Shown here in pieces: positions 45,134 to 53,999 of a stretch of DNA of 64,000 nucleotides; position 1 is the first letter of the stretch; every line of letters begins with the position of its first letter. Location: the NCBI GenBank assembly GCA_029846755.1, contig JARWBI010000006.1, positions 62,001-126,000 of the forward strand, in the 5' to 3' direction. Source of the stretch: Falsirhodobacter flavus. Its GTDB lineage: Bacteria > Pseudomonadota > Alphaproteobacteria > Rhodobacterales > Rhodobacteraceae. The notes under the pieces were generated by a model, which was not told the origin of the DNA, ran no database searches, and saw only the letters and a program-made list of their open reading frames with translations. Both the position numbers and the translations under genes were made by a program.

Positions 45134-45981
45134 GCGATGTCCTTTTCGATCACGATGGGTTCCGGCAGGCCGCGGATGCCGAGGGCCAGCGCAACCGTGC
45201 GGCCATCGTCGTTCTGCGGGTTTTCGCCAGCAATGCTGGTGACATAGATCGTGCTCAGATCCTCGCCGCCGAAGGCGATCTTGGTCGGGCGTGTCATCGG
45301 CACAGGAACGCGGCGCTCGATCGCGCCGTCCGGGTCCAGCCGCAGAAGTTGGGCCGCGCCGATGGCCGCGCACCAATAGAAGCCTTCGGCATCGACGCAG
45401 CCGCCATCGGGGCGGCCCTCCTCCGGCGTCAGTTTGCGGAAGATGCGGCGGTTTGAAATCTCGCCCGTGGCGGGGTCGTGGTCGAACCGCCAGATCGTCG
45501 CCACCGCCGCCCAGGAATCGGACATATACATCGTGCGGTCGTCGGGGCTGAAGGCCAGCCCGTTGCCGACATGCAGCCCGTCCAAGAGTTGCACCGGGCC
45601 GCCCGCATCCAGCCGGTGCAGGGCGGCCAAAGGCTGATCGGGCGGGCCCGCGACGCTGGCGGCAAAGAAGCGACCCCCGCGCGACACCGCGCCGTCGTTC
45701 AGCCTGTTCGCGGGGCGGCCCGGTTCCGGCGCGGACAGAAAGCGCGTCGATCCATTCGCCGGATCGAACAGCGCGAACCCCGTCTTCAGCCCAAGGATGA
45801 GCCTGCCGCGATCCGTCAACGCGATGGGACCGACCGGCTGGTCCAGCTGCCAGCTGTGCAGCGCCCCGTCGAAGCGGTGCAGACGCATCCCGGTGATGTC
45901 CACCCACCACAGGCTGGCCGTTGCGGAACACCAGAGCGGGCTTTCCCCCGTTTCGGCCCGATGCGGATGAATGGCTGCCAT
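45130..45981 (-). CDS. SMP-30/gluconolactonase-family lactonase
   Basis: A 283-residue six-bladed propeller of the SMP-30/LRE family. Metal ligands are visible: Glu in ETGESPLW near residue 10, Asn in ANRLNDGAVSRGGRF near 95, Asn in HVGNGLAFSPD near 145 and Asp in YMSDSW near 158. It would hydrolyse sugar-acid lactones, which fits a pathway passing through aldarolactones. The start at 45981 follows GGGGGGA; a longer start is unsupported. The 109-base gap to aroQ holds TCATATGA at 46005-46012. Confidence 0.85.
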   Translation of the reverse strand: MAAIHPHRAETGESPLWCSATASLWWVDITGMRLHRFDGALHSWQLDQPVGPIALTDRGRLILGLKTGFALFDPANGSTRFLSAPEPGRPANRLNDGAVSRGGRFFAASVAGPPDQPLAALHRLDAGGPVQLLDGLHVGNGLAFSPDDRTMYMSDSWAAVATIWRFDHDPATGEISNRRIFRKLTPEEGRPDGGCVDAEGFYWCAAIGAAQLLRLDPDGAIERRVPVPMTRPTKIAFGGEDLSTIYVTSIAGENPQNDDGRTVALALGIRGLPEPIVIEKDIA

Positions 45982-46090
45982 GCGTCCCCCCATGTTGCAG
46001 CCCATCATATGACTCGTGGCGGCGATGCCAAGCCGCTTGATCTGCCGCACGATCCGGGCGAGGAGTTGTAACCCACCCCCGGAGGCGCGC

Positions 46091-46528
46091 ATGAAACCGA
46101 TCTTTGTCCTGAACGGCCCGAACCTGAACCTTCTGGGCAAGCGCGAGCCGGAGATCTATGGCGCCGAGACGCTGGCCGATGTCGAACGCGATTGCGCGGC
46201 GCTGGCGGCAGAACTGGGCCACAGGCTGCTATTCCTGCAATCGAACTGGGAGGGGCAGATCGTCGACTGGATCCACGAGGCGCGGGGCGAGGGCGCGGCC
46301 ATCGTCATCAACCCTGCCGCGCTGACCCATACTTCGGTCGCGGTTCTGGATGCGCTGAACGCCTTCGACGGCCCGGTGATCGAGGTCCACATCTCGAACG
46401 TGCACAAGCGGGAGGCGTTCCGGCACCATTCCTATGTCTCACAGCGGGCGGACGGGGTGATCGCGGGGCTGGGCACCGAAGGATACCGTCTGGCACTGCG
46501 GCGTGTCGCCACGCTGCTGGCCGGTTGA
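46091..46528 (+). CDS. aroQ: Type II 3-dehydroquinate dehydratase
   Basis: A 145-residue AroQ. Signatures: [18 protein letters not shown] with the catalytic tyrosine near residue 23, [12 protein letters not shown] near 76, [20 protein letters not shown] near 100 with the catalytic histidine, and [15 protein letters not shown]. It interconverts 3-dehydroquinate and 3-dehydroshikimate. Its location beside catabolic genes, away from any other shikimate gene, suggests a second copy used for quinate-type compounds, which is inference. CCGGAGG lies just upstream. Confidence 0.9.
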   Translation: MKPIFVLNGPNLNLLGKREPEIYGAETLADVERDCAALAAELGHRLLFLQSNWEGQIVDWIHEARGEGAAIVINPAALTHTSVAVLDALNAFDGPVIEVHISNVHKREAFRHHSYVSQRADGVIAGLGTEGYRLALRRVATLLAG

Positions 46529-46618
46529 CATCGCAAGGCGGCTCGGGAAAAAGCCGGGCACGAAGCCAGCGGGCCTTTGCCTGCCAAGCGAATGGTCCCC
46601 CGCTCTGGGCATTTCGGT

Positions 46619-47107
46619 ATGACGCAGGACAGCCACCCGGTCGCGGATATGGTGATCCGCCTTTACCCGCAACTGCTGGCGCGTCTGCGCCGCAGGATGT
46701 CGGCGGACCCGGAGGATCTTGTGCAGGACCTGTATCTGCGTCTGCGCCGGCTGCCGCGCGATGAGGAAGTCCGCCAGCCCGGCCCCTATCTTCTGCGCGC
46801 CGCCGACCACGCCGCCATCGACAACCACCGGCGCGAAATGCGACAGCGGACCGAGGAGCTGGCCGAGCCGGAAGACCCCGCGCCCGATGTCGAACGCCAG
46901 ATCGACGCGCGCCGCCGCCTTGCCGTTCTGCGGGCCGCGGTCGAGGGCTTGCCCCGCCGCCAGCGCGACGCTTTCGTTCTGGCGAAGTATCAGGGCATGA
47001 CGCAGGACCGGATCGCCGCCCATATGGGCATCAGCCGCAGCGCGGTGGAAAAGCTGCTGGTGAAGGCGATGGCCACCTGCCGCGCTGCGGTGGAGGAAGC
47101 GCCGTGA
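46619..47107 (+). CDS. FecI-type ECF sigma factor
   Basis: A 162-residue sigma factor. Region 2 (LYPQLLARLRRRMSADPEDLVQDLYLRL ... GPYLLRAADHAAIDNHRR) and region 4 (LPRRQRDAFVLAKYQGMTQDRIAAHMGISRSAVEKLLVKAM near residues 110-150) are complete and match the iron-transport group. ATG at 46619 is chosen for length; no strong ribosome site is seen. The fecR-like gene starts inside its stop (GTGA). It should direct transcription of the receptor gene two genes on. Confidence 0.85.
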   Translation: MTQDSHPVADMVIRLYPQLLARLRRRMSADPEDLVQDLYLRLRRLPRDEEVRQPGPYLLRAADHAAIDNHRREMRQRTEELAEPEDPAPDVERQIDARRRLAVLRAAVEGLPRRQRDAFVLAKYQGMTQDRIAAHMGISRSAVEKLLVKAMATCRAAVEEAP

Positions 47108-47892
47108 GCCGTTTCTTCGACCGCCGGGATGAGACGGCGGAGCGAATCTGGACGGATCTGGACGCGTTGCCGGAACTGGCCGCACTGGCCCCGCCGCCGC
47201 GCCGGTCGCGGCGCGCGGTGATGCTGGGCGGGGCGGGGCTGGCGGTGGCGGCGGGGCTGGCGGCACTGCCCCGCGCCGATCTTGCCACCGCGCGGGGAGA
47301 GGCGCGGGCGGTGACGCTGCCCGACGGATCGCGCATGGTGCTTGACGCGGCCAGCAGCGCCGATCTGCGGTTTCAGGGCGATGCCCGCGTGCTGCATCTG
47401 CACGAGGGGCGGGCGGATTTTCAGGTGGCGGCGGCGGCGCGGCATTTCGTGATCCTGTCGGACTCGGGTCGGGTCATCACGAGGGGTGGTGCGCTGACCG
47501 TGCATCTGTGGGATGCCGAGATGACGGTCGCCTGCCATTCCGGCGCGGTTACGGTCACGGGCAGCAATGGGGGCGACATCCTTCTGGCCGGGGGGCAGGA
47601 GGTGACGGTGGGGCCGTCGGGCAACGATCCGATCCGCGCCGCCTCGGCTGCCGAACGGGAATGGCAGGCGGGGCGTCTGGTGTTCGAGGATCGACCGCTG
47701 CGGCAGGTGGTCGCCGATCTGGGGCGCCACCGCAGCGGCAGGATCGTGCTGCGGGGCGAGGGGATCCGTGAATTGCGGGTGACGGGCGTCTTCGATGCCG
47801 CCCGCAGCGACGCCGCGCTTGACGTCATCGCAGGGGCGCTTCCGGTGCGGCGGCGCGACCTTGGCCCGGTGACGTTTCTGACCCCGGCATAA
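47104..47892 (+). CDS. FecR-type anti-sigma/signal-transducing protein, GTG start
   Basis: A 262-residue protein with a short cytoplasmic N-terminal part, one membrane segment (RAVMLGGAGLAVAAGLAAL near residue 45) and a periplasmic FecR domain (GEARAVTLPDGSRMVLDAASSADLRF ... LHLHEGRADFQVAA) followed by the C-terminal region EREWQAGRLVFEDRPLRQVVADLGRH. It carries the receptor's signal across the inner membrane to the sigma factor. The cytoplasmic part lacks the usual W-rich helix, or has it shortened (ERIWTDLDALPEL). Confidence 0.85.
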   Translation: MSRFFDRRDETAERIWTDLDALPELAALAPPPRRSRRAVMLGGAGLAVAAGLAALPRADLATARGEARAVTLPDGSRMVLDAASSADLRFQGDARVLHLHEGRADFQVAAAARHFVILSDSGRVITRGGALTVHLWDAEMTVACHSGAVTVTGSNGGDILLAGGQEVTVGPSGNDPIRAASAAEREWQAGRLVFEDRPLRQVVADLGRHRSGRIVLRGEGIRELRVTGVFDAARSDAALDVIAGALPVRRRDLGPVTFLTPA

Positions 47893-47924
47893 TTCCCGAC
47901 AGATTTTTTCAACTTTGGGGGTGG

Positions 47925-47954
47925 GGAAAATCTGCGCCCGGACGTCTCTGTTTC
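47925..47954 (+). promoter_or_regulatory. Possible ECF promoter of the receptor gene
   Basis: GGAAAAT (47925-47931) and TGTTTC (47949-47954) are 17 bases apart and end 43 bases before the receptor ATG. GGAAAAT-like -35 elements are typical of FecI-group sigma factors. A TTTTTT run at 47904 after the fecR-like stop may mark partial termination. The assignment is tentative. Confidence 0.35.
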
Positions 47955-47997
47955 AAGGGCACCTGAAAACAGGGCCACACGGGACAGGAGCAAGACG

Positions 47998-50325
47998 ATG
48001 AAGACGACCTTCGCGGCGGCCATGGTGGCGGCGATGATTCCGGCGGCGATCCATGCGCAACAGGCGCTGGACGTGCGGCCCGGCCCTCTGGGGGCGGCGC
48101 TGACCGATCTTGGGCTGCGGGCGGGGGTTCAGATCGTGGTGCCTGCGGCGCTGGTCGCGGGGCGCAGCACTCCGGGCGTGACGGGTGCGCCGTCGGTGGC
48201 GGCGGCGCTGGACGGTGCGCTGGTGGGCACCGGGCTTGGCTGGCGCGAAGTCGGGCCGGGGGCGATCACGCTCTATCCGCTGGCCGCCGGGGACGAGGGG
48301 GCGACCCTGCTGGCCCCCATCGTCGTGGCGGGGGGCGTCGGATATCGCCCCGGCACCGGGTCGACCGGCACCCGCACCGACACGCCGCTGCGCGACGTTC
48401 CGCAGACCGTCGACGTCGTGGCGCGCGAGCAGATCGAGGAGCGGCAGGCGACCAGCCTGACCGCCGCGCTGGAAGGCGTGCCGAACGTGACCGAGAACTC
48501 CACCTCCGGCAACCGGGGCGAGACCTATATCCTGCGCGGGTTCGAGGCGGGGAATTACGCCATCGACGGCACGGTCCTGAATGCCACCGGCGACCGGCCC
48601 GAAGTGATGGCCGACCTTGCCGGGGTCGAACGGGTCGAGGTGTTGAAGGGTCCGGCTTCGGTCCTTTACGGGCGCGGGCAGCCGGGGGGGATGATAAACA
48701 TCGTGACCCGCCGCCCCGATGCCGTGCCGGGGGCCGAGATCGGCCTGCAGGCGGGCAGCTATGGTTTCGGGCGGATCGAGGGCACCGCGACGGGGGCGCT
48801 GTCCGACACGGTCGCCGCCCGCATCACCGGCGCGGCGCAAACGGATGACGGCTTCATCGACGGCCGCCCGAAAAGCGAACGGCAATACCTTGGCACCGTT
48901 CTGGAATGGACGCCCGGCGACGCCACCCGCCTGAACTTCGGGCTGGAGCGAACGCATATGAAGCAGCCCTTCGACCGGGGCGTGCCGGTGCTGAGCGACA
49001 ACACCGTGCTGGAGCCCTACGACACCTGGCTGGCCGAAGGTTGGGCGATGATCGACGCAAAGAAGACCCGCGCGACCATCGGGGCCGAACATGACGTGAA
49101 TGCGGGGCTGACGCTGCGCGGCAACCTTGCGCTGGACGATGCGCTGGTCCACGACACCGGGATCGACCACGAGGGGATCGACGACCGCGCCGACGGCTCC
49201 ACATGGCTGAACCGCCGCTATACCGACCGGACCGAGGATACGCGCAACCTCGACGCACGGCTGGAGGCGGAGCTGCGTTTCGCGACGGGCGCGGTCGATC
49301 ACACCCTGCTTCTGGGCGCGCAGTTCACCGACAGCCGGATGGAGTTCGACAGCGCCCGGTCGAACCGCATCGACGACCCCGCCCATACGCTGCCGCCGAT
49401 CAACGTATACGACCCTCTTCATGGCGCGGAAAAGCCGCTGACCCAGCCGAATAACAGCTATGACGAACGGGTTCTGGCGCGCTCGGTCTTTGTGCAGGAC
49501 CAGATCACCTTTTCGCCGGAATGGAAGGCGCTGGTGGGTCTGCGCTATGACGACGTGCGCACGACCAACCTTGCCTATGACCCGATCGCGCAAACGCCGG
49601 ACGGGCTGGAAAACCGCAGCGACGACGCGCTGACCGCGCGGGCGGGCGTGGTCTGGCAGCCGCGGGCAGACCTGTCGCTCTATGCCAGCTGGGCGCAGAG
49701 CTTTGCCCCGCAATCGGGCGTCGACCGCAGCGGCGACACGCTGAAAGCCGAGGAGGGCGAGCAGTTCGAGATCGGCGCGAAATGGGACGTGACCCCGGCG
49801 ATGACCGCGAACCTGTCGCTGTTCCAGATCACCAAGACCAACGTCGCCGCCGACGATCCGGACTTCGAGGATGCCTCGATCCTGACCGGCGAACAGCGTG
49901 TGCGCGGCATCGAAGCGGATGTCAGCGGCCAGATCGGCGGCGGGTGGATCCTTCGCGCCTCGGTCGGGCTTCTGGACACCGAAGTGACGAAGGACGAGAC
50001 CGAGATCGAGGGCAATCGCCTGAACGGCGTCGCGAATGTCACCGCCAGCCTCTGGACCACCTATGAATCGCAAAACGGCGCGCGTGTCGGCGCGGGGCTG
50101 ATCCATGTCGGCAGCCGCAAGGGCGATCTGGACAACTCGTTCGAGGTGGACGGATATACCCGGCTGGACGCGATGGCCTCGTGGCCGCTGTCCGACCGGG
50201 CCGAGATTTCGGTCGTCGCGCGCAACCTGACGGACGAGGACTACATCGTCTCCGTCGCCGGGCGGAACGAGGCGCATCCCGGCGCGCCGCGTTCGGTCAT
50301 GGCCAAGCTGGATTACCGCTTCTGA
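47998..50325 (+). CDS. FecA-type TonB-dependent siderophore receptor with signalling domain
   Basis: A 775-residue receptor. Signal peptide (cleavage near IHA-QQ), N-terminal STN signalling domain (LDVRPGPLGAALTDLGLRAGVQIVVPAALVAG, about residues 22-100), plug domain (DTPLRDVPQTVDVVAREQIEERQATSLTAALEGVPNV ... VEVLKGPASVLYGRGQPGGMINIVTRRP near 130-240) and a beta-barrel ending in KLDYRF. The STN domain contacts the FecR-type protein, so binding of the siderophore turns on transcription. The barrel type resembles FhuA/FpvA-like receptors rather than true FecA; the ligand is unknown. Confidence 0.9.
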   Translation: MKTTFAAAMVAAMIPAAIHAQQALDVRPGPLGAALTDLGLRAGVQIVVPAALVAGRSTPGVTGAPSVAAALDGALVGTGLGWREVGPGAITLYPLAAGDEGATLLAPIVVAGGVGYRPGTGSTGTRTDTPLRDVPQTVDVVAREQIEERQATSLTAALEGVPNVTENSTSGNRGETYILRGFEAGNYAIDGTVLNATGDRPEVMADLAGVERVEVLKGPASVLYGRGQPGGMINIVTRRPDAVPGAEIGLQAGSYGFGRIEGTATGALSDTVAARITGAAQTDDGFIDGRPKSERQYLGTVLEWTPGDATRLNFGLERTHMKQPFDRGVPVLSDNTVLEPYDTWLAEGWAMIDAKKTRATIGAEHDVNAGLTLRGNLALDDALVHDTGIDHEGIDDRADGSTWLNRRYTDRTEDTRNLDARLEAELRFATGAVDHTLLLGAQFTDSRMEFDSARSNRIDDPAHTLPPINVYDPLHGAEKPLTQPNNSYDERVLARSVFVQDQITFSPEWKALVGLRYDDVRTTNLAYDPIAQTPDGLENRSDDALTARAGVVWQPRADLSLYASWAQSFAPQSGVDRSGDTLKAEEGEQFEIGAKWDVTPAMTANLSLFQITKTNVAADDPDFEDASILTGEQRVRGIEADVSGQIGGGWILRASVGLLDTEVTKDETEIEGNRLNGVANVTASLWTTYESQNGARVGAGLIHVGSRKGDLDNSFEVDGYTRLDAMASWPLSDRAEISVVARNLTDEDYIVSVAGRNEAHPGAPRSVMAKLDYRF

Positions 50326-51095
50326 TGGATCCGCTGCGGCTGGACGGCGCATGTTTCGGCTATGGTTCGCATCGTGTTCTGCACGATGTGTCCTTTTCCG
50401 TGCAGGCGGGCGAGTTTCTGGCAATCGTCGGCCCGAACGGATGCGGCAAAAGCACGACGCTGCGGCTGCTGGCCGGGCTGGAACGGCCGGATGCCGGGCG
50501 GGTGCTGGTGATGGGGCGCGAGGCCGCGTCCTATTCCCGCCGCGCCTTCGCTCGCCATGTCGCGCTGCTGACGCAAGGGGTGGGTGTGCCGCCCGCGCTG
50601 GTCGCGCGCGATATGGTCGCGATGGGGCGTCACGCGCGGCAGGGCTTTCTGAACCGCCGCTCGCGCGAGGATGACGCCGCCATCGACCGCGCGCTGGAGG
50701 AGATGGAGGTCGCGGACCTTGCCCATCGCCGGATGGGAGAGCTTTCGGGCGGACAGGTCCAGCGGATGCGGATGGCGATGGTGCTGGCGCAAGGCGGCGA
50801 TGTGCTGCTGCTGGACGAGCCGACGACGTTCTTGGACCTGCGCCATCAATACGGCCTGCTGCGCCGTGCCCGCCGTGCCGCCCGCGAAGGGCGGGCGGTG
50901 GTGGCGGTGCTGCATGATTTCACGCAGGCCTCACTTTATGCCGACCGGATCCTGCTGATGCATGAAGGGCGCGTGGCGGGGCATGGCACGCCCGGCGGGG
51001 TGCTGACGGAAACGGCCATTCACCGCGTCTTCGGCGTCCGCACGCGCGGGGTCCAGATGGGCGGCGCGGTCTTCCACATCCCGGCAGAGCCATGA
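50325..51095 (+). CDS. Iron-siderophore ABC importer ATPase (FecE/FepC-like)
   Basis: A 256-residue ATPase: Walker [10 protein letters not shown] near residue 38, signature [15 protein letters not shown] near 138, Walker [17 protein letters not shown] near 160 and [13 protein letters not shown]. The DLRHQ sequence after Walker B is characteristic of ferric-siderophore ATPases. Its ATG overlaps the receptor stop by one base (TGATG). Confidence 0.88.
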   Translation: MDPLRLDGACFGYGSHRVLHDVSFSVQAGEFLAIVGPNGCGKSTTLRLLAGLERPDAGRVLVMGREAASYSRRAFARHVALLTQGVGVPPALVARDMVAMGRHARQGFLNRRSREDDAAIDRALEEMEVADLAHRRMGELSGGQVQRMRMAMVLAQGGDVLLLDEPTTFLDLRHQYGLLRRARRAAREGRAVVAVLHDFTQASLYADRILLMHEGRVAGHGTPGGVLTETAIHRVFGVRTRGVQMGGAVFHIPAEP

Positions 51096-52075
51096 GGGTC
51101 GTGATCCTGCTGGCGTTTCTGTTGCCGATCCTTGCGCTGGCACAGGTATCGCTGGGCGCGGTGCATATCCCGATGCGAAGCGTCATCGCCGCGCTGATCC
51201 AGCCCGAGGGCGATTTTCTAGCCACGATCGTCAGGCAGCAGCGCCTCCCGCGCGTGGGCGTCGCGATCTTCGTCGGGGCCTGTCTGGGCGTGTCGGGGCT
51301 GATCTTGCAAAAGGTGATGCAGAACGTGCTCGTCTCGCCTTCGACGCTTGGGATCAACGCGGGGGCGACGCTGGCTGTGGTCCTGTCGGTGTTCTTTCTG
51401 GGGCTGGACGGGCGGTCGCTGTTTCTGCCCGGGCTGCTGGGCGGCATCGCGGCGATGGCGCTGACGTTGATGGCGGCACGGCTGATCGCGGGGCAGGGCG
51501 ACCGGCGGCTGGATGTCGTGCTGGCGGGGTCGATGGTGGGTATCCTGTGCTCCTCGGCCTCGACCTTTGTGATGACGCTGGATTCGGATGCGTTCGGGAC
51601 CATGATCGGCTGGCTGGTGGGCGATATCGGCAATTTCGACCATCTGATGCTGCCGATGGTGGCGCTGCCTGCCGGGGCTGCGCTGGCGGGAGCCTTTCTG
51701 TTCTCTCGCCATCTGGACGTGATGGTGACGGGAGACGATCAGGCGGCGCTTCTGGGCGTCGATGTGCGGCGGGTGCAGGCGCTGGCGGTGGGGATCGCGG
51801 TGGTGCTGGCGGTTTCGGCGGTGGTCGTCGTTGGGCCGATCGGGTTTCTGGGGCTGGTGGTGCCGCATCTGGTCAAGCTGGCGTTGGGCGAGACGGGGCG
51901 CGCGACGCTTCTGGCGGCGATGCTGGCGGGGCCGTGCATCCTGATGCTGGCCGATATCGCCGCGCGGGTCGCGGTCGCGCCGCGCGTCTTGCCCGTCGGG
52001 ATCGTGATGGGGCTGGCGGGGGGCGTGCTGTTTCTTGGGATGGTGTTGTCGATGACGCGGCGGGGGCGGGCATGA
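51092..52075 (+). CDS. Iron-siderophore ABC importer permease (FecCD family) 1
   Basis: A 327-residue FecCD permease with about ten hydrophobic segments. Characteristic stretches: RQQRLPRVGVAIFVGACLGVSGLILQKVMQN near residues 50-80, TLGINAGATLAVVL, and GPIGFLGLVVPHLVKLALG near 250. It starts in the ATPase stop (ATGA) and its stop overlaps the next permease the same way. Confidence 0.88.
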   Translation: MRVVILLAFLLPILALAQVSLGAVHIPMRSVIAALIQPEGDFLATIVRQQRLPRVGVAIFVGACLGVSGLILQKVMQNVLVSPSTLGINAGATLAVVLSVFFLGLDGRSLFLPGLLGGIAAMALTLMAARLIAGQGDRRLDVVLAGSMVGILCSSASTFVMTLDSDAFGTMIGWLVGDIGNFDHLMLPMVALPAGAALAGAFLFSRHLDVMVTGDDQAALLGVDVRRVQALAVGIAVVLAVSAVVVVGPIGFLGLVVPHLVKLALGETGRATLLAAMLAGPCILMLADIAARVAVAPRVLPVGIVMGLAGGVLFLGMVLSMTRRGRA

Positions 52076-53073
52076 TCGTCCGGACAGGCGCGATTTCTTT
52101 CACGGTGTCGGGCCGGTTTCTGCTGATGTTTCCGGCGCTGACGCTGCTGGTTCTGGCGCTTGCGTGGGTCGCGCTTGGGGCGGGGCTGACGGAAACCTCG
52201 GCGGCCGAGCGCCTGGCCGCGTTGCGGGGCGAGGGGATGCTGGCCGAGCTGCGTCTGCCGCGCATCCTCGTGGCGCTTCTGGGCGGGGCGATGACGGCGG
52301 CGTCGGGGATGATCCTTCAGATCGTGTCGCGGAACGGGCTGGCGGATCCGGGGCTGCTTGGCCTGTCGCAAGGATCGGTCGTGGCGATCCTGCTGGGCGG
52401 GGTGGTGTTCGGGCTTGGGCCGCAGGCGCTGGTCTGGGCGGGGCTTGCGGGGGCGCTGGCCGTGTCGCTGCTGGTTCTGGGCCTTGGGCGCGGAATGATG
52501 GCGGGGGGCGGGATCGTGATGGTCGGCCTTGCCGTCAATATCGTGCTGGGCGCCGTGACGGAAATCGTGATGACATCGGGAGATGCGGCGCGGTTCGCGC
52601 GGCTGGCGGTCTGGTCGCGGGGGACGCTTTCGGGCGTGTCGAACGGGGATGTGGCGCTGATCGCCGTCTGGGCGGCGGGATGCCTTCCGGTGCTGGCGCT
52701 GCTGGGCCGCAGTCTCGGGCCGCTGGCGCTGGGCCATGACACTGCGCGCGCGGTGGGGATCGACACGCGCTGGCTGCTGCCGGTGCTGGTGATGCTGGCG
52801 GCCTGCCTGTCCGCCCCGGTGGTCGCGGTCTGCGGTCCGGTGTCCTTCCTCGGGCTGATCGCGGGCTATGTCGCGCGGCGGCTGGTGGGAGACGCCCCGC
52901 AAGAGGTGCTGGCGACCGGCATGCTTCTGGGCGCGGGCGTGCTGCTTCTGGCCGATACGGCGGGACGCGCCTTGCTGCCGCCATTCGTGATTCCGGCGGG
53001 GCTGATGACCTCCTTCGCCGGGGTGCTGGTCTTTCTTCTTGCCATCGCGGCCGAGCGCCGCCTGAACCGATGA
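52072..53073 (+). CDS. Iron-siderophore ABC importer permease (FecCD family) 2
   Basis: A 333-residue second FecCD permease: LRLPRILVALLGGAMTAASGMILQIVSRNGLADPGLLGLSQGS near residues 58-100 and GPVSFLGLIAGYVARRLVG near 263. It pairs with the first permease to form the channel. Four-base overlaps on both sides. Confidence 0.88.
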   Translation: MIVRTGAISFTVSGRFLLMFPALTLLVLALAWVALGAGLTETSAAERLAALRGEGMLAELRLPRILVALLGGAMTAASGMILQIVSRNGLADPGLLGLSQGSVVAILLGGVVFGLGPQALVWAGLAGALAVSLLVLGLGRGMMAGGGIVMVGLAVNIVLGAVTEIVMTSGDAARFARLAVWSRGTLSGVSNGDVALIAVWAAGCLPVLALLGRSLGPLALGHDTARAVGIDTRWLLPVLVMLAACLSAPVVAVCGPVSFLGLIAGYVARRLVGDAPQEVLATGMLLGAGVLLLADTAGRALLPPFVIPAGLMTSFAGVLVFLLAIAAERRLNR

Positions 53074-53999
53074 GGCGGCCCATGCTGCGCTATGCCCTTG
53101 CCTTCCTTCCCCTGCCGCTGGCCGCTGCCGAAGTGACCGACCATGCCGGGTTCGCCGTGACCGTGCCGGATGCACCGCAGCGGGTCGTTTCGCTGCATGA
53201 CTGGGTCGCCAGCGTCATGGCGGCTGAACTGGATGTGCCGCTGGCCGGATCGTCGGCGCGGGTCACGGACGACGGCGATTTCTACATCCGTTCGGGGTTC
53301 GAGCTGTTCGGGCTGACGGTCGACAATACCCCGCTGGCATCGGTCCATGGGCAGACCGACCCGGAGAGGGTGGCGAGCCTGAACCCAGACCTCATCATCG
53401 GCAATTCGGGCGACAATCTTCAGCAGCGCGAACAGCTTGCCAGCATTGCCCCCGTGTTGATGATGGACCCTGAAAACGGCATGCCGCCGCTGGAGATCTA
53501 TCGCGACTTTGCGGACTGGACCGGGCGGCGCGATGTGTTCGACGCCAAGCTGGCAGCGTTCCAGGCGCAGGCGGATCGCATGGCGCAGGGGCGCGATCTG
53601 TCGGGCTGCACCTATCTGCCGCTTCTGGTGAACGGGCGGGACGGGACGCTGACCATTGCGTCCGATTACGGCGGCGTCAGCCTTGCGATGGATGCGCTGG
53701 GCGCGGTCCCTGCCGAGGCGACGGCCCTGATCCCCGACGGCGTTGCCCGCGCCAATGTCAGCGCGGAAATCGCCGGAAGCCTGACGGCCGGTGTGCTGAT
53801 CCTGACCCATCTGCAAAGCCGGGACGAGACGGCGGAAACCACCCGCGCGGAATTCGAGCAGGTGGTGCCGGGGTTCCTCGATCATCTGTCGGGACAGGGG
53901 ACGGTGATCCTGAACCTGCCGCGCGAGCGGGTCTATCCCACCAGCTTCAAGGGCGCGGCCGAAGTGCTGGCCGCGCTGCCAGTCGGGTTCTGCGGCTAG
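53070..53999 (+). CDS. Periplasmic iron-siderophore binding protein
   Basis: A 309-residue class III binding protein with a short signal peptide (cleavage near LAAA-E). Pattern: DHAGFAVTVPDAPQRVVSLHDWVASVMAAELDVPLAGSSAR near residue 25, ERVASLNPDLIIGNSGDNLQQREQLASIAPVLMM near 105, and the mid helix. It completes the receptor-to-cytoplasm uptake route. Starts at 53070 (ATGA with the permease) or at the ATG at 53082. Its TAG stop is shared as CTAG with the convergent permease gene. Confidence 0.85.
   Translation: MRRPMLRYALAFLPLPLAAAEVTDHAGFAVTVPDAPQRVVSLHDWVASVMAAELDVPLAGSSARVTDDGDFYIRSGFELFGLTVDNTPLASVHGQTDPERVASLNPDLIIGNSGDNLQQREQLASIAPVLMMDPENGMPPLEIYRDFADWTGRRDVFDAKLAAFQAQADRMAQGRDLSGCTYLPLLVNGRDGTLTIASDYGGVSLAMDALGAVPAEATALIPDGVARANVSAEIAGSLTAGVLILTHLQSRDETAETTRAEFEQVVPGFLDHLSGQGTVILNLPRERVYPTSFKGAAEVLAALPVGFCG

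Noticed and set aside
46539-46556. Hairpin CGGCT-CGGGAAAA-AGCCG after aroQ as a terminator
   Set aside because: The stem is short and no T-run follows.
47953-50424. An 823-codon minus-strand frame opposite the receptor gene
   Set aside because: No family resemblance and composition typical of an antisense frame; the plus-strand receptor is complete.
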